NCBI GenBank assembly: GCA_001567255.1
Contig: LNBW01000054.1
Location: forward strand, 1 to 64,000
Direction of reading: 5' to 3'
DNA: 64,000 nt
DNA from: Bacteroidetes bacterium OLB9
Lineage (GTDB): Bacteria > Bacteroidota > Bacteroidia > Chitinophagales > Saprospiraceae
Part shown: positions 46,152 to 55,091 of the stretch, one piece after another
Numbering within the stretch: the stretch's first letter is position 1
Layout: each line of letters starts with the position of its first letter
Notes under the pieces: model-generated
Database searches by the model: none
Told to the model about the DNA's origin: nothing
What the model saw: only the letters and a program-made list of their open reading frames with translations
Translations under genes and position numbers: made by a program

Positions 46152-47611
46152 ATGAGATTATTAAAATTTAGATTTTCAACCAAAACTGTTTTATTGTTAC
46201 TGTTAACAAGTTTTGTGTTTTTTAGCTGTTCTAAAGATGATGATGATGACACCGGAGGTGGCGATACTGGATTAGTTGAAGATGGAGTTTATCTTAAAGG
46301 AGGTTCCACAGCTTTTGCAGACTTTAGTACAAAGGCTTTATTTACTACTGCAAAAATGAAGTAAATCAGCAGCCTCGAAAGGAGCTACTTGAGATTTACA
46401 TGGCTATCAAAGCCGGAGGCGAGGGATTTAACATTGTTGATGTAAGCGGAAGCACACGTACAGTGTATGGCCCCGGTGCTGACTGGAAACTTGATGAAGA
46501 GCTAGATGTTGATGAACCGACTGAAGGTTTGTGGAAAGGAACACTTACTGAAAGTAGTAATAAGTTTACCGTTCCTGAAGATGGTCTCTACCATGTTATT
46601 GTTGATTTCGGTATTAAGAAAGTAGCAATGGCTAGAGTTAAATGGGGCGTTATCGGTGGTGCGACTCCTAATGGATGGAGTGGTAGTACACCAATGACTG
46701 AATCTGCTTTTGATTTGAACAAAATGACATTTAAAGTTACTGATCTTCTTCTTTTGAAAAATGAGTGGAAATTCAGATACTCTAATGGGTGGAAAATTAT
46801 TCTTGATCCTGAGTTTGATTTAGGTGGTGGCGTTACCGGTATCAAGGTAAATTCAAATTTTGGAGGTGCTGTCAATAATCTGGATGCAGGAGGAGCTAAT
46901 ATAGCCAATGACGTTTATGGTGTTTACACAATAGAACTCACATGGGAAGCTGGCAAAGGATATACAGCAAGCGCAGTAAAGACAGGTGACGGACCTGACT
47001 TGCCGGAGTATCCTGAAAACTTATTCTTGATAGGAAGTGCCGTAGGCGGATGGGATTGGACTGTTAATGATGTTAAGTTAGTCCCTGTACACTCTCATCC
47101 TGAATTGTTCTGGGGAATTTTCTCTATGAGCGAAGGTGGTGAATTTAAATTTTCACCAGAGCAGGCCTGGAAAGGTGACTTTGGTAAGGCTGGTGATGCT
47201 ACTAATGGTGTTTATGCTAAAGGTACTGATAATATTGCGGTACCTGGTGCTTCTGCTTACTACATGGTTGTAGTAGATCTTAAGAATGAAACCATAGAGG
47301 TAACAGAGCCAGGTGTTTATTTAATAGGTGATGCAGTAGGATCTTGGGATGCTGCCGGTGCTGATAACAGATTTACCGTTAATGGAACAGACGACATCAG
47401 CATTACAAAAAATCTTGTAGCAGACAAGGAACTAAGAATGCACGTATCAGCTAGCACATTAGCTTGTGACTGGTGGCAATCAGAATTCATCATCTTAAAC
47501 GGTAAGATAGAATTCCGCGGTACAGGAGGGGACCAAGAGAGAGTAAAAGTATCAGGTGGAAATCAGACCATCAAGCTCAATTTTAAAGATGGCACTGGCT
47601 CCATCAACTAA
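46152..47611 (+). CDS. SusE/SusF-like outer-membrane lipoprotein (frameshifted)
   Basis: Lipoprotein signal ending in VFFSC, an Asp-rich stretch, then starch-binding-type beta domains (two or three modules: GDTGLVEDGVYLKG, YPENLFLIGSAVGGWDW and GVYLIGDAVGSWDAAG). The frame breaks at the A5 run 46352-46356; one more A joins it through NEVNQQPRKELLEIYMAIK to the main frame, giving about 486 residues. SusE/F proteins bind carbohydrate at the cell surface. A terminator follows. No glycoside hydrolase or regulator is part of this locus. Confidence 0.87.
46352..46356 (+). other. frameshift: A5 run, one base short (susE)
   Basis: One added A fuses the lipoprotein N-terminus to the carbohydrate-binding body. 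Confidence 0.82.
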
Positions 47612-47656
47612 TGTGAATTTGGAAATTTAGACGTTAAAGTTTAGTTAGTTATTAAA

Positions 47657-47686
47657 GGTTGCCCACCAGGGCAGCCTTTTCTTTTT
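47657..47686 (+). terminator. intrinsic terminator after the sus operon
   Basis: GGTTGCCC at 47657-47664 pairs with GGGCAGCC at 47669-47676 (one G-T pair) around a 4-nt loop, followed by TTTTCTTTTT; 46 bp after the susE stop. Confidence 0.9.
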
Positions 47687-47721
47687 AGTATGTACGATAC
47701 TATTATTTAAAGTTTAGTAGC

Positions 47722-47729
47722 TATCTTTG
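47722..47729 (+). promoter_or_regulatory. -7 box TATCTTTG immediately before aroC
   Basis: TAnnTTTG match ending 4 bp before the aroC ATG. The usual spacing to the transcription start would put it on the start codon, suggesting a leaderless mRNA. Confidence 0.6.
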
Positions 47730-47733
47730 CTGT

Positions 47734-48807
47734 ATGGCAGCAAACACATTTGGCGAAATATTTAGAGTGACCACTTATGGAGAAAGTCATGGTGTGGGAA
47801 TCGGTGTTGTAATCGATGGATGCCCGTCTGGGTTGGAAATAGATGATGTATTTATCAGATCCGAACTTGAAAGGCGCAAACCAGGCCAATCACGGATCGT
47901 CACTCAGCGCCACGAAGCAGAGAATTTTGTCATTCAAAGCGGAGTCTTTGATGGTAAAACTACAGGTGCACCTATTAGCATATTTATTCCTAATACTAAT
48001 CAAAGGTCAAAAGACTATGACCATCTTAAGGAAGTATTTAGGCCGTCGCATGCAGATTACACCTATCAAGCAAAATATGGTAATCGTGATTATAATGGTG
48101 GAGGCAGATCATCCGCTAGAGAAACAGCTGCCCGAGTCGCTGCAGGTGCCATTGCCAAGCTTTTTCTCAATCATTTCAATATACAAATATATGGATTTGT
48201 CAGTCAGGTAGGTGACATCCATCTCCCTACAATGGTGATAGATTATACTAAAATTGAAGATAGCATAATAAGATGTCCTGATGCAGCTACTACAAAGCAA
48301 ATGGTCAATCTTATTTCCTCAGTAAGAAAATCCGGCGATACTATTGGTGGAAAAATTAGCTGCCATATTTTAAATTGCCCTACAGGATTAGGTGCACCAG
48401 TATTTGACAAGCTTCATGCTGATCTCGGAAAGGCAATGCTAAGTATAAATGCAGTAAAGGGCTTTGAAATCGGGTCAGGTTTTGAATCTGTAAAGATGAG
48501 AGGTTCAGAGCACAATGATCTTTTTTACAATCAAGATGGTCATATCCTAACGCGGAGCAATCATTCAGGTGGCATTCAGGGCGGCATCAGCAATGGAATG
48601 CCCATCACTTTCAATGTTGCTTTCAAACCTGTCTCTACTTTCATGCGCTCTCAAGAAACTGTAGATATACATGGTAATGAAACAACGATAGATGGGAAAG
48701 GGCGACATGATCCATGTGTGGTGCCTAGGGCTGTGCCTATTGTAGAAGCAATGGCTGCACTCGTCCTTGCAGATCATCTTTTAAGGCAACGTACCGTAAG
48801 GTTGTAG
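47734..48807 (+). CDS. aroC: chorismate synthase
   Basis: Last step of the shikimate pathway, EPSP to chorismate, using reduced FMN. A 357-residue protein, the normal length, with the signatures [20 protein letters not shown] at the start, [36 protein letters not shown] and [14 protein letters not shown]. The family start motif fixes the ATG at 47734, only 4 bp after a -7 box, so the transcript is probably leaderless. Its stop abuts the converging holA stop with no gap. Confidence 0.96.
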   Translation: MAANTFGEIFRVTTYGESHGVGIGVVIDGCPSGLEIDDVFIRSELERRKPGQSRIVTQRHEAENFVIQSGVFDGKTTGAPISIFIPNTNQRSKDYDHLKEVFRPSHADYTYQAKYGNRDYNGGGRSSARETAARVAAGAIAKLFLNHFNIQIYGFVSQVGDIHLPTMVIDYTKIEDSIIRCPDAATTKQMVNLISSVRKSGDTIGGKISCHILNCPTGLGAPVFDKLHADLGKAMLSINAVKGFEIGSGFESVKMRGSEHNDLFYNQDGHILTRSNHSGGIQGGISNGMPITFNVAFKPVSTFMRSQETVDIHGNETTIDGKGRHDPCVVPRAVPIVEAMAALVLADHLLRQRTVRL

Positions 48808-49821
48808 CTATTGGCTTATATTTGAACCCATACATGCGATGAGAAAATCTTTTAGAACAGCACCATCACGGGAACGACCAGAGCCAATACCTTTTGACTG
48901 CTCATCCGCTATTTTCAAGGCTTGCATTACCCTTTGTAATTGAGCAATAGGATAATTTTTTGCAGCATTTCTGTATTCCTGAACGAAAATCGGTACAACT
49001 CCCAGAATCTTTGCCAGCTCAGCATTGCCCAGGGCTGAATGATAAGCAGCCATGTAAATTTTATTAAAATAATTATACAAACTGCCTATAATCATAGGAA
49101 TCGGATTAGAAGCCGGATTATGTATAAAGTAATGCATAATCAATGTCGCTTTTTTAAAATCTCGTTCTCCTATTGCTTTCTGAAATTCAAAAACATCAAA
49201 GTCCTTACTGATTCCAATAAACTCTCTGACCTGATCTTCCGTGATCATACTACCCTTTGGCACATTAAGGATCAGCTTTGTGATTTCATTTGTGAGTCGG
49301 CTCAGATCCGATCCGATATAATTAGCTAGTAATGCCACAACATTGGGACTTGCTTTATACCCAATTTTTGCTAAGTAATCTTGTATCCATCCTGGCAGCT
49401 GGTTGTCATACAGCTTTTTAGTTTCTAAAAATACCGACTTACTGACTACTGTCTTGGCAAACTTTAAGCGCTTGTCCAACTTTTTGTACTTGTAACAGAT
49501 TACCAGGATGCTACTAGGAGCAGGATTGGCAATATAGGATTCAAGTTCAGGCAAGGTGCGCATATCCTGGGCTTCCTTAAGAATGATTACCCTATATGGT
49601 GACATCATAGGAAACTGTCTTGCCTCATCAACAATAGTCTTAAACTCAGTATCCTTTCCATAAGCGATGACCTGATTAAAAGCTTTCTCTCCTTCATTCA
49701 ACACTGAATTTTCTATCAATTCCGCAACCTGATCAATATAGTAAGGCTCATCACCAGTCAGAAAATAAACAGGGCTGTATTTTTTGGCTTTGATATCCTT
49801 GATAATCTGGTCAAAGGTCAT
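48808..49821 (-). CDS. holA: DNA polymerase III delta subunit
   Basis: A 337-residue clamp-loader subunit that opens the sliding clamp. N-terminal AAA-like domain with PVYFLTGDEPYYIDQVAELI, RQFPMMSPYRVIILKEAQDM, and a C-terminal helical collar domain (DFDVFEFQKAIGERDFKKA). It lacks a functional Walker A motif, as is normal for delta. Divergent from the tRNA-Ala gene; no clear -7 box found. Confidence 0.92.
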   Translation of the reverse strand: MTFDQIIKDIKAKKYSPVYFLTGDEPYYIDQVAELIENSVLNEGEKAFNQVIAYGKDTEFKTIVDEARQFPMMSPYRVIILKEAQDMRTLPELESYIANPAPSSILVICYKYKKLDKRLKFAKTVVSKSVFLETKKLYDNQLPGWIQDYLAKIGYKASPNVVALLANYIGSDLSRLTNEITKLILNVPKGSMITEDQVREFIGISKDFDVFEFQKAIGERDFKKATLIMHYFIHNPASNPIPMIIGSLYNYFNKIYMAAYHSALGNAELAKILGVVPIFVQEYRNAAKNYPIAQLQRVMQALKIADEQSKGIGSGRSRDGAVLKDFLIACMGSNISQ

Positions 49822-49875
49822 GCTTACTGTAAATAGAATTTTAAATGAAAAATCGCTTGAGTTTTAAAAAATTTA

Positions 49876-49883
49876 TATTTTTG
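49876..49883 (+). promoter_or_regulatory. -7 box TATTTTTG for tRNA-Ala
   Basis: TAnnTTTG match 18 bp upstream of the tRNA 5' end. Confidence 0.55.
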
Positions 49884-49901
49884 CAACATTCTTCTAAAAA
49901 G

Positions 49902-49975
49902 GGGGAATTAGCTCAGTTGGCTAGAGCGCTTGCCTGGCAGGCAAGAGGTCACCGGTTCGAATCCGGTATTCTCCA
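49902..49975 (+). tRNA. tRNA-Ala (anticodon GGC)
   Basis: A 74-nt cloverleaf. The acceptor GGGGAAT pairs with ATTCTCC (one G-T pair). The D-arm is GCTC/GAGC, the anticodon stem CTTGC/GCAAG with loop CTGGCAG giving anticodon GGC, and the T-arm ACCGG/CCGGT with loop TTCGAAT. The discriminator is A and no CCA is encoded, as is common in Bacteroidota. It reads GCC and GCT codons. Confidence 0.95.
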
Positions 49976-49985
49976 CTTATTTCAA

Positions 49986-51347
49986 TCAAGATTTTCGGGC
50001 TTCAAGATTACAATCTTTAAAGAGTGGACTTATTTCTATATATGTTTCGTTTCTTTTGCCATAAAGCCATTTTAGAAAATATTCATTTTTCTTACTGTCT
50101 TTTGCATACTCACTAATCTTGTCAAAATCCTCTTTAAAGTTGGCTTTGTGTGGCTTAGATATGCTGTTCAACTGCACTAGCCTGTATGCTTTCATTCCGT
50201 CGGGCATTGTAATCAAAATAGGCTTAGAAATATCACCTGGTTTTAGATTGTACACTGCAAAATAGGTGTCAGGGTCCAAGTCATCAGCAGCAAAAAATGT
50301 ATTATTGGTGTTATAGTTTTTTACTCGTCCACTATTAGCATATGATGGAATTGTCTTCACTGAATATTTTAGTACTGCTTGAGGGAAAGTCATCGAATCA
50401 TTTACAACTAGTGTTCTGACAGAATCCAGCAAGACACGGACTTTTTCAAGATCATCCTCTGTAATTTCAGGCTTGATGAGTATGTGTCTAGCGCGCACCG
50501 AATTGCCTCTTCTTTCTAATAGTTGTATAAAGTGAAAACCAAATTCTGTTTCAATGATATCTGAGATTTCATCTTTAGAGAGGCTAAATACTGTAGCTTC
50601 AAACTCGGGCACATAAACACCTCTTTTAGCAAATCCAAGATCACCACCTTTAACAGCTGATCCAGGATCCATAGAATATTTAGAGGCAGCATCCTCAAAT
50701 TTCATTTCTCCTTTGATAACTTTATCTCGAATATCTGTTATTTTGTCTAATGCTTTTTGCCGAGAAATGGGATTAACTTTAGGCAATGTTACTATTTCTG
50801 AAATTTCCATTTCTGATTTGTAGTATGGCAGAGAGTCCGTAGGAATCTTATTGAAAAAAGCTTCTACTTCCTTAGGTGTAATTTCAATATCTGCCATGAG
50901 CTTATCTTGCATTCGTTCTGCAAGGATCTTTTGCTTTTGATCTTCTCTGTATCGATCCTTCATCTCATTAACAGATGCGCCATAGTATTCTTCAAAGAAT
51001 GCTTCATCGCCATTCATCTGTTGCAAAATTGCATCAAACCTATAGTTTAGTTGCGCTTCTACTTCGGAGTCACTCACCTCTACACTATCTAATTTCGCTT
51101 GATAAACAATTAGTTTTTGTGCAATGAGATTGTCCAGTATAGCGCATTTGACATCTTCATTGAGCGATGGGTTTTTCGATTTTGCATATGAATATTCTTC
51201 TTCCACATCAGAAAGCAAGATATATTCACTACCCACTTTAGCTACAACCTGATCTATCAATTTTACTTGTGCATGTGTCATTGTAAATGACACACAAAGT
51301 GCACTCACAATGATCAATCTTGTTAGTTTTAATTTACTACTTCTCAT
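49986..51347 (-). CDS. surA: SurA-like peptidylprolyl isomerase
   Basis: A 453-residue periplasmic chaperone with signal peptide ending near THAQ, an N-terminal SurA-type helical domain (DQVVAKVGSEYILLSDVE; DNLIAQKLIVYQAK) and two parvulin PPIase domains (about 180-275 with GSAVKGGDLGFAKRGVYVPEF, and about 290-400). Helps outer-membrane proteins fold. It is the third gene of a tightly packed operon, its ATG overlapping the previous stop by 4 bp (ATGA). The surA stop is 10 bp from the tRNA-Ala 3' end, in converging direction. Confidence 0.92.
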   Translation of the reverse strand: MRSSKLKLTRLIIVSALCVSFTMTHAQVKLIDQVVAKVGSEYILLSDVEEEYSYAKSKNPSLNEDVKCAILDNLIAQKLIVYQAKLDSVEVSDSEVEAQLNYRFDAILQQMNGDEAFFEEYYGASVNEMKDRYREDQKQKILAERMQDKLMADIEITPKEVEAFFNKIPTDSLPYYKSEMEISEIVTLPKVNPISRQKALDKITDIRDKVIKGEMKFEDAASKYSMDPGSAVKGGDLGFAKRGVYVPEFEATVFSLSKDEISDIIETEFGFHFIQLLERRGNSVRARHILIKPEITEDDLEKVRVLLDSVRTLVVNDSMTFPQAVLKYSVKTIPSYANSGRVKNYNTNNTFFAADDLDPDTYFAVYNLKPGDISKPILITMPDGMKAYRLVQLNSISKPHKANFKEDFDKISEYAKDSKKNEYFLKWLYGKRNETYIEISPLFKDCNLEARKS

Positions 51348-52201
51348 TCAAATTTAATAATTTCAAATTTTTTATCAGCAAGTCCTTTATGGTACAACTC
51401 CTCTCTATAATTCTTAAGCAGTTGTATTTTGCGCTCGCTCAATATACTCTTAGTCAATTTCCCTTCAATAAAATCAAACGGAGGAATCGTTTTTTCGTCG
51501 TAAAACCTAAGGACTTTAACAAATATTTCGTGGTCTTTGTCTCTTTTGTGTACCATAGAATGTCCTGCCAGATCCTCCTTTTTAAGAGAACCTTCCGGTA
51601 AAAGTGATTGTAAATCTTCCATCGTCATATAGGCCGTAGTGTCAAGATAATGAAAAGCAGCACGCTCTCTTGCCACTTGCATAATGGATTCAATATCAGA
51701 CTTACTAAATGTTTTATTGAGAATAGGTATTTCGTGTGATCTAGCTGGTACCCTTGCGATGATACATTTAAATAATGGATGAGACAAAAGATACATGTTC
51801 TTATGTTCCTCGTAATATCTTGCTTTTTCCTCAGCAGTAACAATGGTGTCAAGCCGTGTTTCAACCAGTCGTTTCTCAAAATTATATACTAAAAGTGATG
51901 AACGATACTCATCCACAAGTTTGTTGATATTAATATCTGCTGCAACATTTTTCTCCGCTTCTGCAACCATGAGATTCTCCTTTATCCAGGAGTGTATAAA
52001 TCCATCAACAATAGCGGCGCTATCAGTTTTAGACATACCTTCATGGACTATTTGGCTTAACTGAGACTGATATAATTCTTTACTCCCTACTTTAGCGACA
52101 ATAGAGTCCTTTACATCACTTCCATTAGAAGTAAATGTTTCACATCCGAGAAAAGCAATCAAAATTACGCCTATGACAATAAATCGCTTTTGATACTTCA
52201 A
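51344..52201 (-). CDS. PPIase/SurA-like lipoprotein chaperone
   Basis: A 285-residue lipoprotein (signal ending FLGC) with a SurA-N-like helical region (KVGSKELYQSQLSQIVHEGM) but only a remnant of the PPIase domain near 150-260. The start appears to be TTG at 52201, which directly abuts the stop of the upstream gene, so reinitiation is likely. The middle gene of this three-gene operon in Bacteroidota is typically such a degenerate, lipid-anchored member. Confidence 0.82.
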   Translation of the reverse strand: MKYQKRFIVIGVILIAFLGCETFTSNGSDVKDSIVAKVGSKELYQSQLSQIVHEGMSKTDSAAIVDGFIHSWIKENLMVAEAEKNVAADININKLVDEYRSSLLVYNFEKRLVETRLDTIVTAEEKARYYEEHKNMYLLSHPLFKCIIARVPARSHEIPILNKTFSKSDIESIMQVARERAAFHYLDTTAYMTMEDLQSLLPEGSLKKEDLAGHSMVHKRDKDHEIFVKVLRFYDEKTIPPFDFIEGKLTKSILSERKIQLLKNYREELYHKGLADKKFEIIKFE

Positions 52202-54142
52202 TTAGTTCTTTTTTAAACTATTAAAAACATCTTTATAGACTACAACATTGTATTCTTTGTACAGTTGTTGTAACCATTCCTTTTCAAGGTGTTCTTGATA
52301 ATCAGCAACAACGTAACCTCTTGCTTCTGCCAAAGTTTTAGGCCTTGAGGGTAAGATATCCAATACTTTCCGCAAGGTGTAATTCATTCCGCTTTCATCT
52401 ACTATTAATGGACTTACTGCTCTCTTTTCCCATTTCAGATTTGCCATTTCAAGATCACCTTTTTCTACTTCTTTTGTAATGTAAGAAACAATTTTACTTT
52501 TTTTATTATATTTCTTATCTAATCGGGATAGGTCATTTTTTATAACATATTTTCTAATTTTATCGGCTGTTTTTTTATCAACATTTGAAATAGAAATTTC
52601 AGCCAAAGATGCTTTTTCAGGCCATACGTATTTATCTTTTACTTCTTGGAAAAAGTTTTTAAGACCAATTGTATCCTGATTGGCTTTGTCCCACACATTC
52701 ATCTTGGTTACTTCGAATAGTAAAATCCCTTCCTGATATTCACGCATGAGTGATTTAAAATCAGGATACTTTGTTTCTAAACTTTGCTCCTCATAACTCA
52801 AAGCTGATTCATTTATGAACTCCTTGTACAATTCATCAACAGTTTCAGTAATAGGCTTTGATCGATCATATCTCAACCTAATTTTAGTGTTCTTTTTACA
52901 GAAATCACCAAAAGACGCTACTGAATATTCATCCTTGCCTATTGAGATCAGCATTTCTTTACTAATATTTTCATCCGGCATCCACTTGTAGGTATAGAAT
53001 TCTTCAGTAAGTGTCGATTTAAACTTAGTTAATGCTTCTTTATTCTCCTTAAAACCTGCAGATTTTTTAATTTCGTCCACCAGCTTGACTTTTGCAATAT
53101 CAAACCTTTCATCCTTGCTTAATTGGGCTTTCATTTTCTTGACAAATATATCATACGTGTCTTTATCATATTTATGCAGACGCTTGATGATATGATATCC
53201 GGATGTAGTCTTAACAGGTGTGGATACATCACCATCCTTTTTGAGTAGGAATGATGTGGTCTCAAATACAGTATCATAAGTGTTGATACCAAATGGCGCC
53301 AACCTTCCACCACTTCTAATCGTATTCTTATCAATAGAATATTTTTTGACTAGTGTTTCAAAGTCTTCACCTTTTAAAACTAAGTGGTAAATACTGTCCG
53401 CAAGCTTAAAATTGTCACCATCTATTAATATTTGAGCTACTTCAACAATACCTCTTGCCTTACGTTTGTTTATTACCTTAACTATATGATAACCGATCTT
53501 TGTCCTGACAATATCTGAAATAGCTCCAATAGGCGTTTCATAAATGGCCGTCTCTAGGTTATAAAACCCAGAAGGCAGTTTGGCAGTCATATATCCCATG
53601 TATCCACCATTAACATTAGTATTTTTATCTTCGGAATAAAGTGAAGCCACTTTGCTAAAATCTACACCTGCTACGAGTTTAGATTTGGCTTCTCTCATTT
53701 TAGCAAGCACTTCTTCTTGTTGTGACCGTGCTGCATGTTCCGGAAGTGGCATAAAAATATGTGCAAATTCTACATCATAATCCATCCTTCCATACAATTC
53801 CTTAAGCAAGGCATCTGTCACTTCTTTATCTATCAGATATGACCCTGCCAGTTGTTTTCTATAACCTTCGAGCTCTTGCTTAAGCGAAGATATGGTATCA
53901 AGTTGCAATTCTCGTGCTTTCTCTACTTTGAGTTTAAATTTAGTATAAAGATCAAGGTATTCCGTCAGGCTTTTCGTACCATAATCGGCACCTTCACCAT
54001 TATTTTTTTCGTAGATATACTTAAACTCAGAAACATGAACGTCTGAATTACCTACTTTAAGTAATACTGGATCATCTGATTGTGCCTGCATATTAAGACC
54101 TAACAAACAGAAAATCAGTATTAAATTCAATCTGTAAAGCAT
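52202..54142 (-). CDS. parvulin-type peptidylprolyl isomerase (PpiC/PpiD-like)
   Basis: A 646-residue periplasmic protein with signal peptide (cleavage near NMQAQ), a SurA-N-like helical region (VHVSEFKYIYEKNN), two PpiC domains (about 125-225 with GGYMGYMTAKLPSGFYNLE, and about 235-335 with SGGRLAPFGINTYD) and a long C-terminal region. It opens the operon with the two other SurA-type genes. A -7 box at 54184-54191 gives a leader of about 35 nt. Confidence 0.9.
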   Translation of the reverse strand: MLYRLNLILIFCLLGLNMQAQSDDPVLLKVGNSDVHVSEFKYIYEKNNGEGADYGTKSLTEYLDLYTKFKLKVEKARELQLDTISSLKQELEGYRKQLAGSYLIDKEVTDALLKELYGRMDYDVEFAHIFMPLPEHAARSQQEEVLAKMREAKSKLVAGVDFSKVASLYSEDKNTNVNGGYMGYMTAKLPSGFYNLETAIYETPIGAISDIVRTKIGYHIVKVINKRKARGIVEVAQILIDGDNFKLADSIYHLVLKGEDFETLVKKYSIDKNTIRSGGRLAPFGINTYDTVFETTSFLLKKDGDVSTPVKTTSGYHIIKRLHKYDKDTYDIFVKKMKAQLSKDERFDIAKVKLVDEIKKSAGFKENKEALTKFKSTLTEEFYTYKWMPDENISKEMLISIGKDEYSVASFGDFCKKNTKIRLRYDRSKPITETVDELYKEFINESALSYEEQSLETKYPDFKSLMREYQEGILLFEVTKMNVWDKANQDTIGLKNFFQEVKDKYVWPEKASLAEISISNVDKKTADKIRKYVIKNDLSRLDKKYNKKSKIVSYITKEVEKGDLEMANLKWEKRAVSPLIVDESGMNYTLRKVLDILPSRPKTLAEARGYVVADYQEHLEKEWLQQLYKEYNVVVYKDVFNSLKKN

Positions 54143-54501
54143 ACTTTTTCTTTTTAAACTTTTATTTTTAATACGAAAAAACGCAAAGATAAGGATTTTA
54201 TATATACTTAATGGCGTGAAAATTACTACAATCTTTATAAATGCTATTAAATTATTCGCAATAGAAAACGCCTAACCAATCCATCTTTAATCCATATAAC
54301 TAAAACAAACTAACCTCTGATTAAAGAAACTAAAATAATGAATTTTGAAATGAACATTGATAAATATAAGTTCAATACTGGGGATTAATTTATTTATTAA
54401 TACCTTCTCTATCAACGAATCTTTATGTAACCTTTATCACAAATATTTTAAAACAAAGCCTTGCATAAACACATTATAATGATAACATAATTCATTATAC
54501 C
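54143..54501. other. 359-bp intergenic region
   Basis: Very AT-rich gap between the divergent PPIase operon and the DUF302 gene. It holds the minus-strand -7 box at 54184-54191. I see no gene or RNA and no clear promoter for the DUF302 gene. Confidence 0.5.
54184..54191 (-). promoter_or_regulatory. -7 box TATCTTTG for the PPIase operon
   Basis: TAnnTTTG match on the minus strand, 42 bp upstream of the ATG at 54142. Confidence 0.6.
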
Positions 54502-54888
54502 ATGTCTTATCATTTTTCAAAAACTATAACCGGTACAATTGACCAGGCCAAAGAAAGAGTTACCAAAGCCTTGCAACAAGAAGGTTTTGGAGTACTGAAT
54601 GAAATCAATATGTCAGCAACATTGTATAATAAACTGGGAGTTGAATTCCGGCCATACATTATCCTTGGTGCTTGCAATCCGCAGTTTGCCTTTAAAGCAT
54701 TGAGCCACGAAGCACACATTGGAACTATGCTACCTTGCAATGTCATTCTACAACAATACGAAGATGGCAAAGTTGAAATATCAGCTATCGATCCAGTAGC
54801 ATCCATGCAGGCTGTAGAAAACGAAGCCTTAAGCAACATCGCAACTGAGGTGCAAGCCAAGATGCAAAAAGTCATTGAAAACATTTGA
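54502..54888 (+). CDS. DUF302 family protein
   Basis: A 128-residue cytosolic protein. The segments FSKTITGTIDQAKERVTKALQQEGFGVL, FRPYIILGACNPQFAFKAL and LPCNVILQQYEDG are typical DUF302 features. Biochemical role unsettled; members often occur beside heavy-metal or sulfur genes, not the case here. A single Cys in LGAC and one in LPCN are conserved positions of the family. Isolated gene. Confidence 0.88.
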   Translation: MSYHFSKTITGTIDQAKERVTKALQQEGFGVLNEINMSATLYNKLGVEFRPYIILGACNPQFAFKALSHEAHIGTMLPCNVILQQYEDGKVEISAIDPVASMQAVENEALSNIATEVQAKMQKVIENI

Positions 54889-55091
54889 CCCTTATTCATT
54901 ATTTGACTTTATTCTGAAAAGAAATGATGTGAACTAGAGCTATGAGGCTGAGAGATTTCTATCAGCAGGCATACTTATAGTATATCAAGACATAAAAATG
55001 ACTACCAAAATAGATATAAAGTAGTAATGTGAGGTACTAAAAATCTAATGTGTGATTTGGGTCAAAGAAAAGAATTTCAATGATCAATGGT

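Noticed and set aside
2195..46356. Programmed frameshifting or phase variation at the homopolymers
   Set aside because: Most runs are only 4-7 bases, both insertions and deletions occur, the genes are unrelated housekeeping genes, and no slippery-site structure is seen. Sequencing error explains all of them.
49845..50075. Plus-strand frame across the tRNA
   Set aside because: It contains the whole tRNA-Ala gene and the end of surA in antisense; no coding signal.
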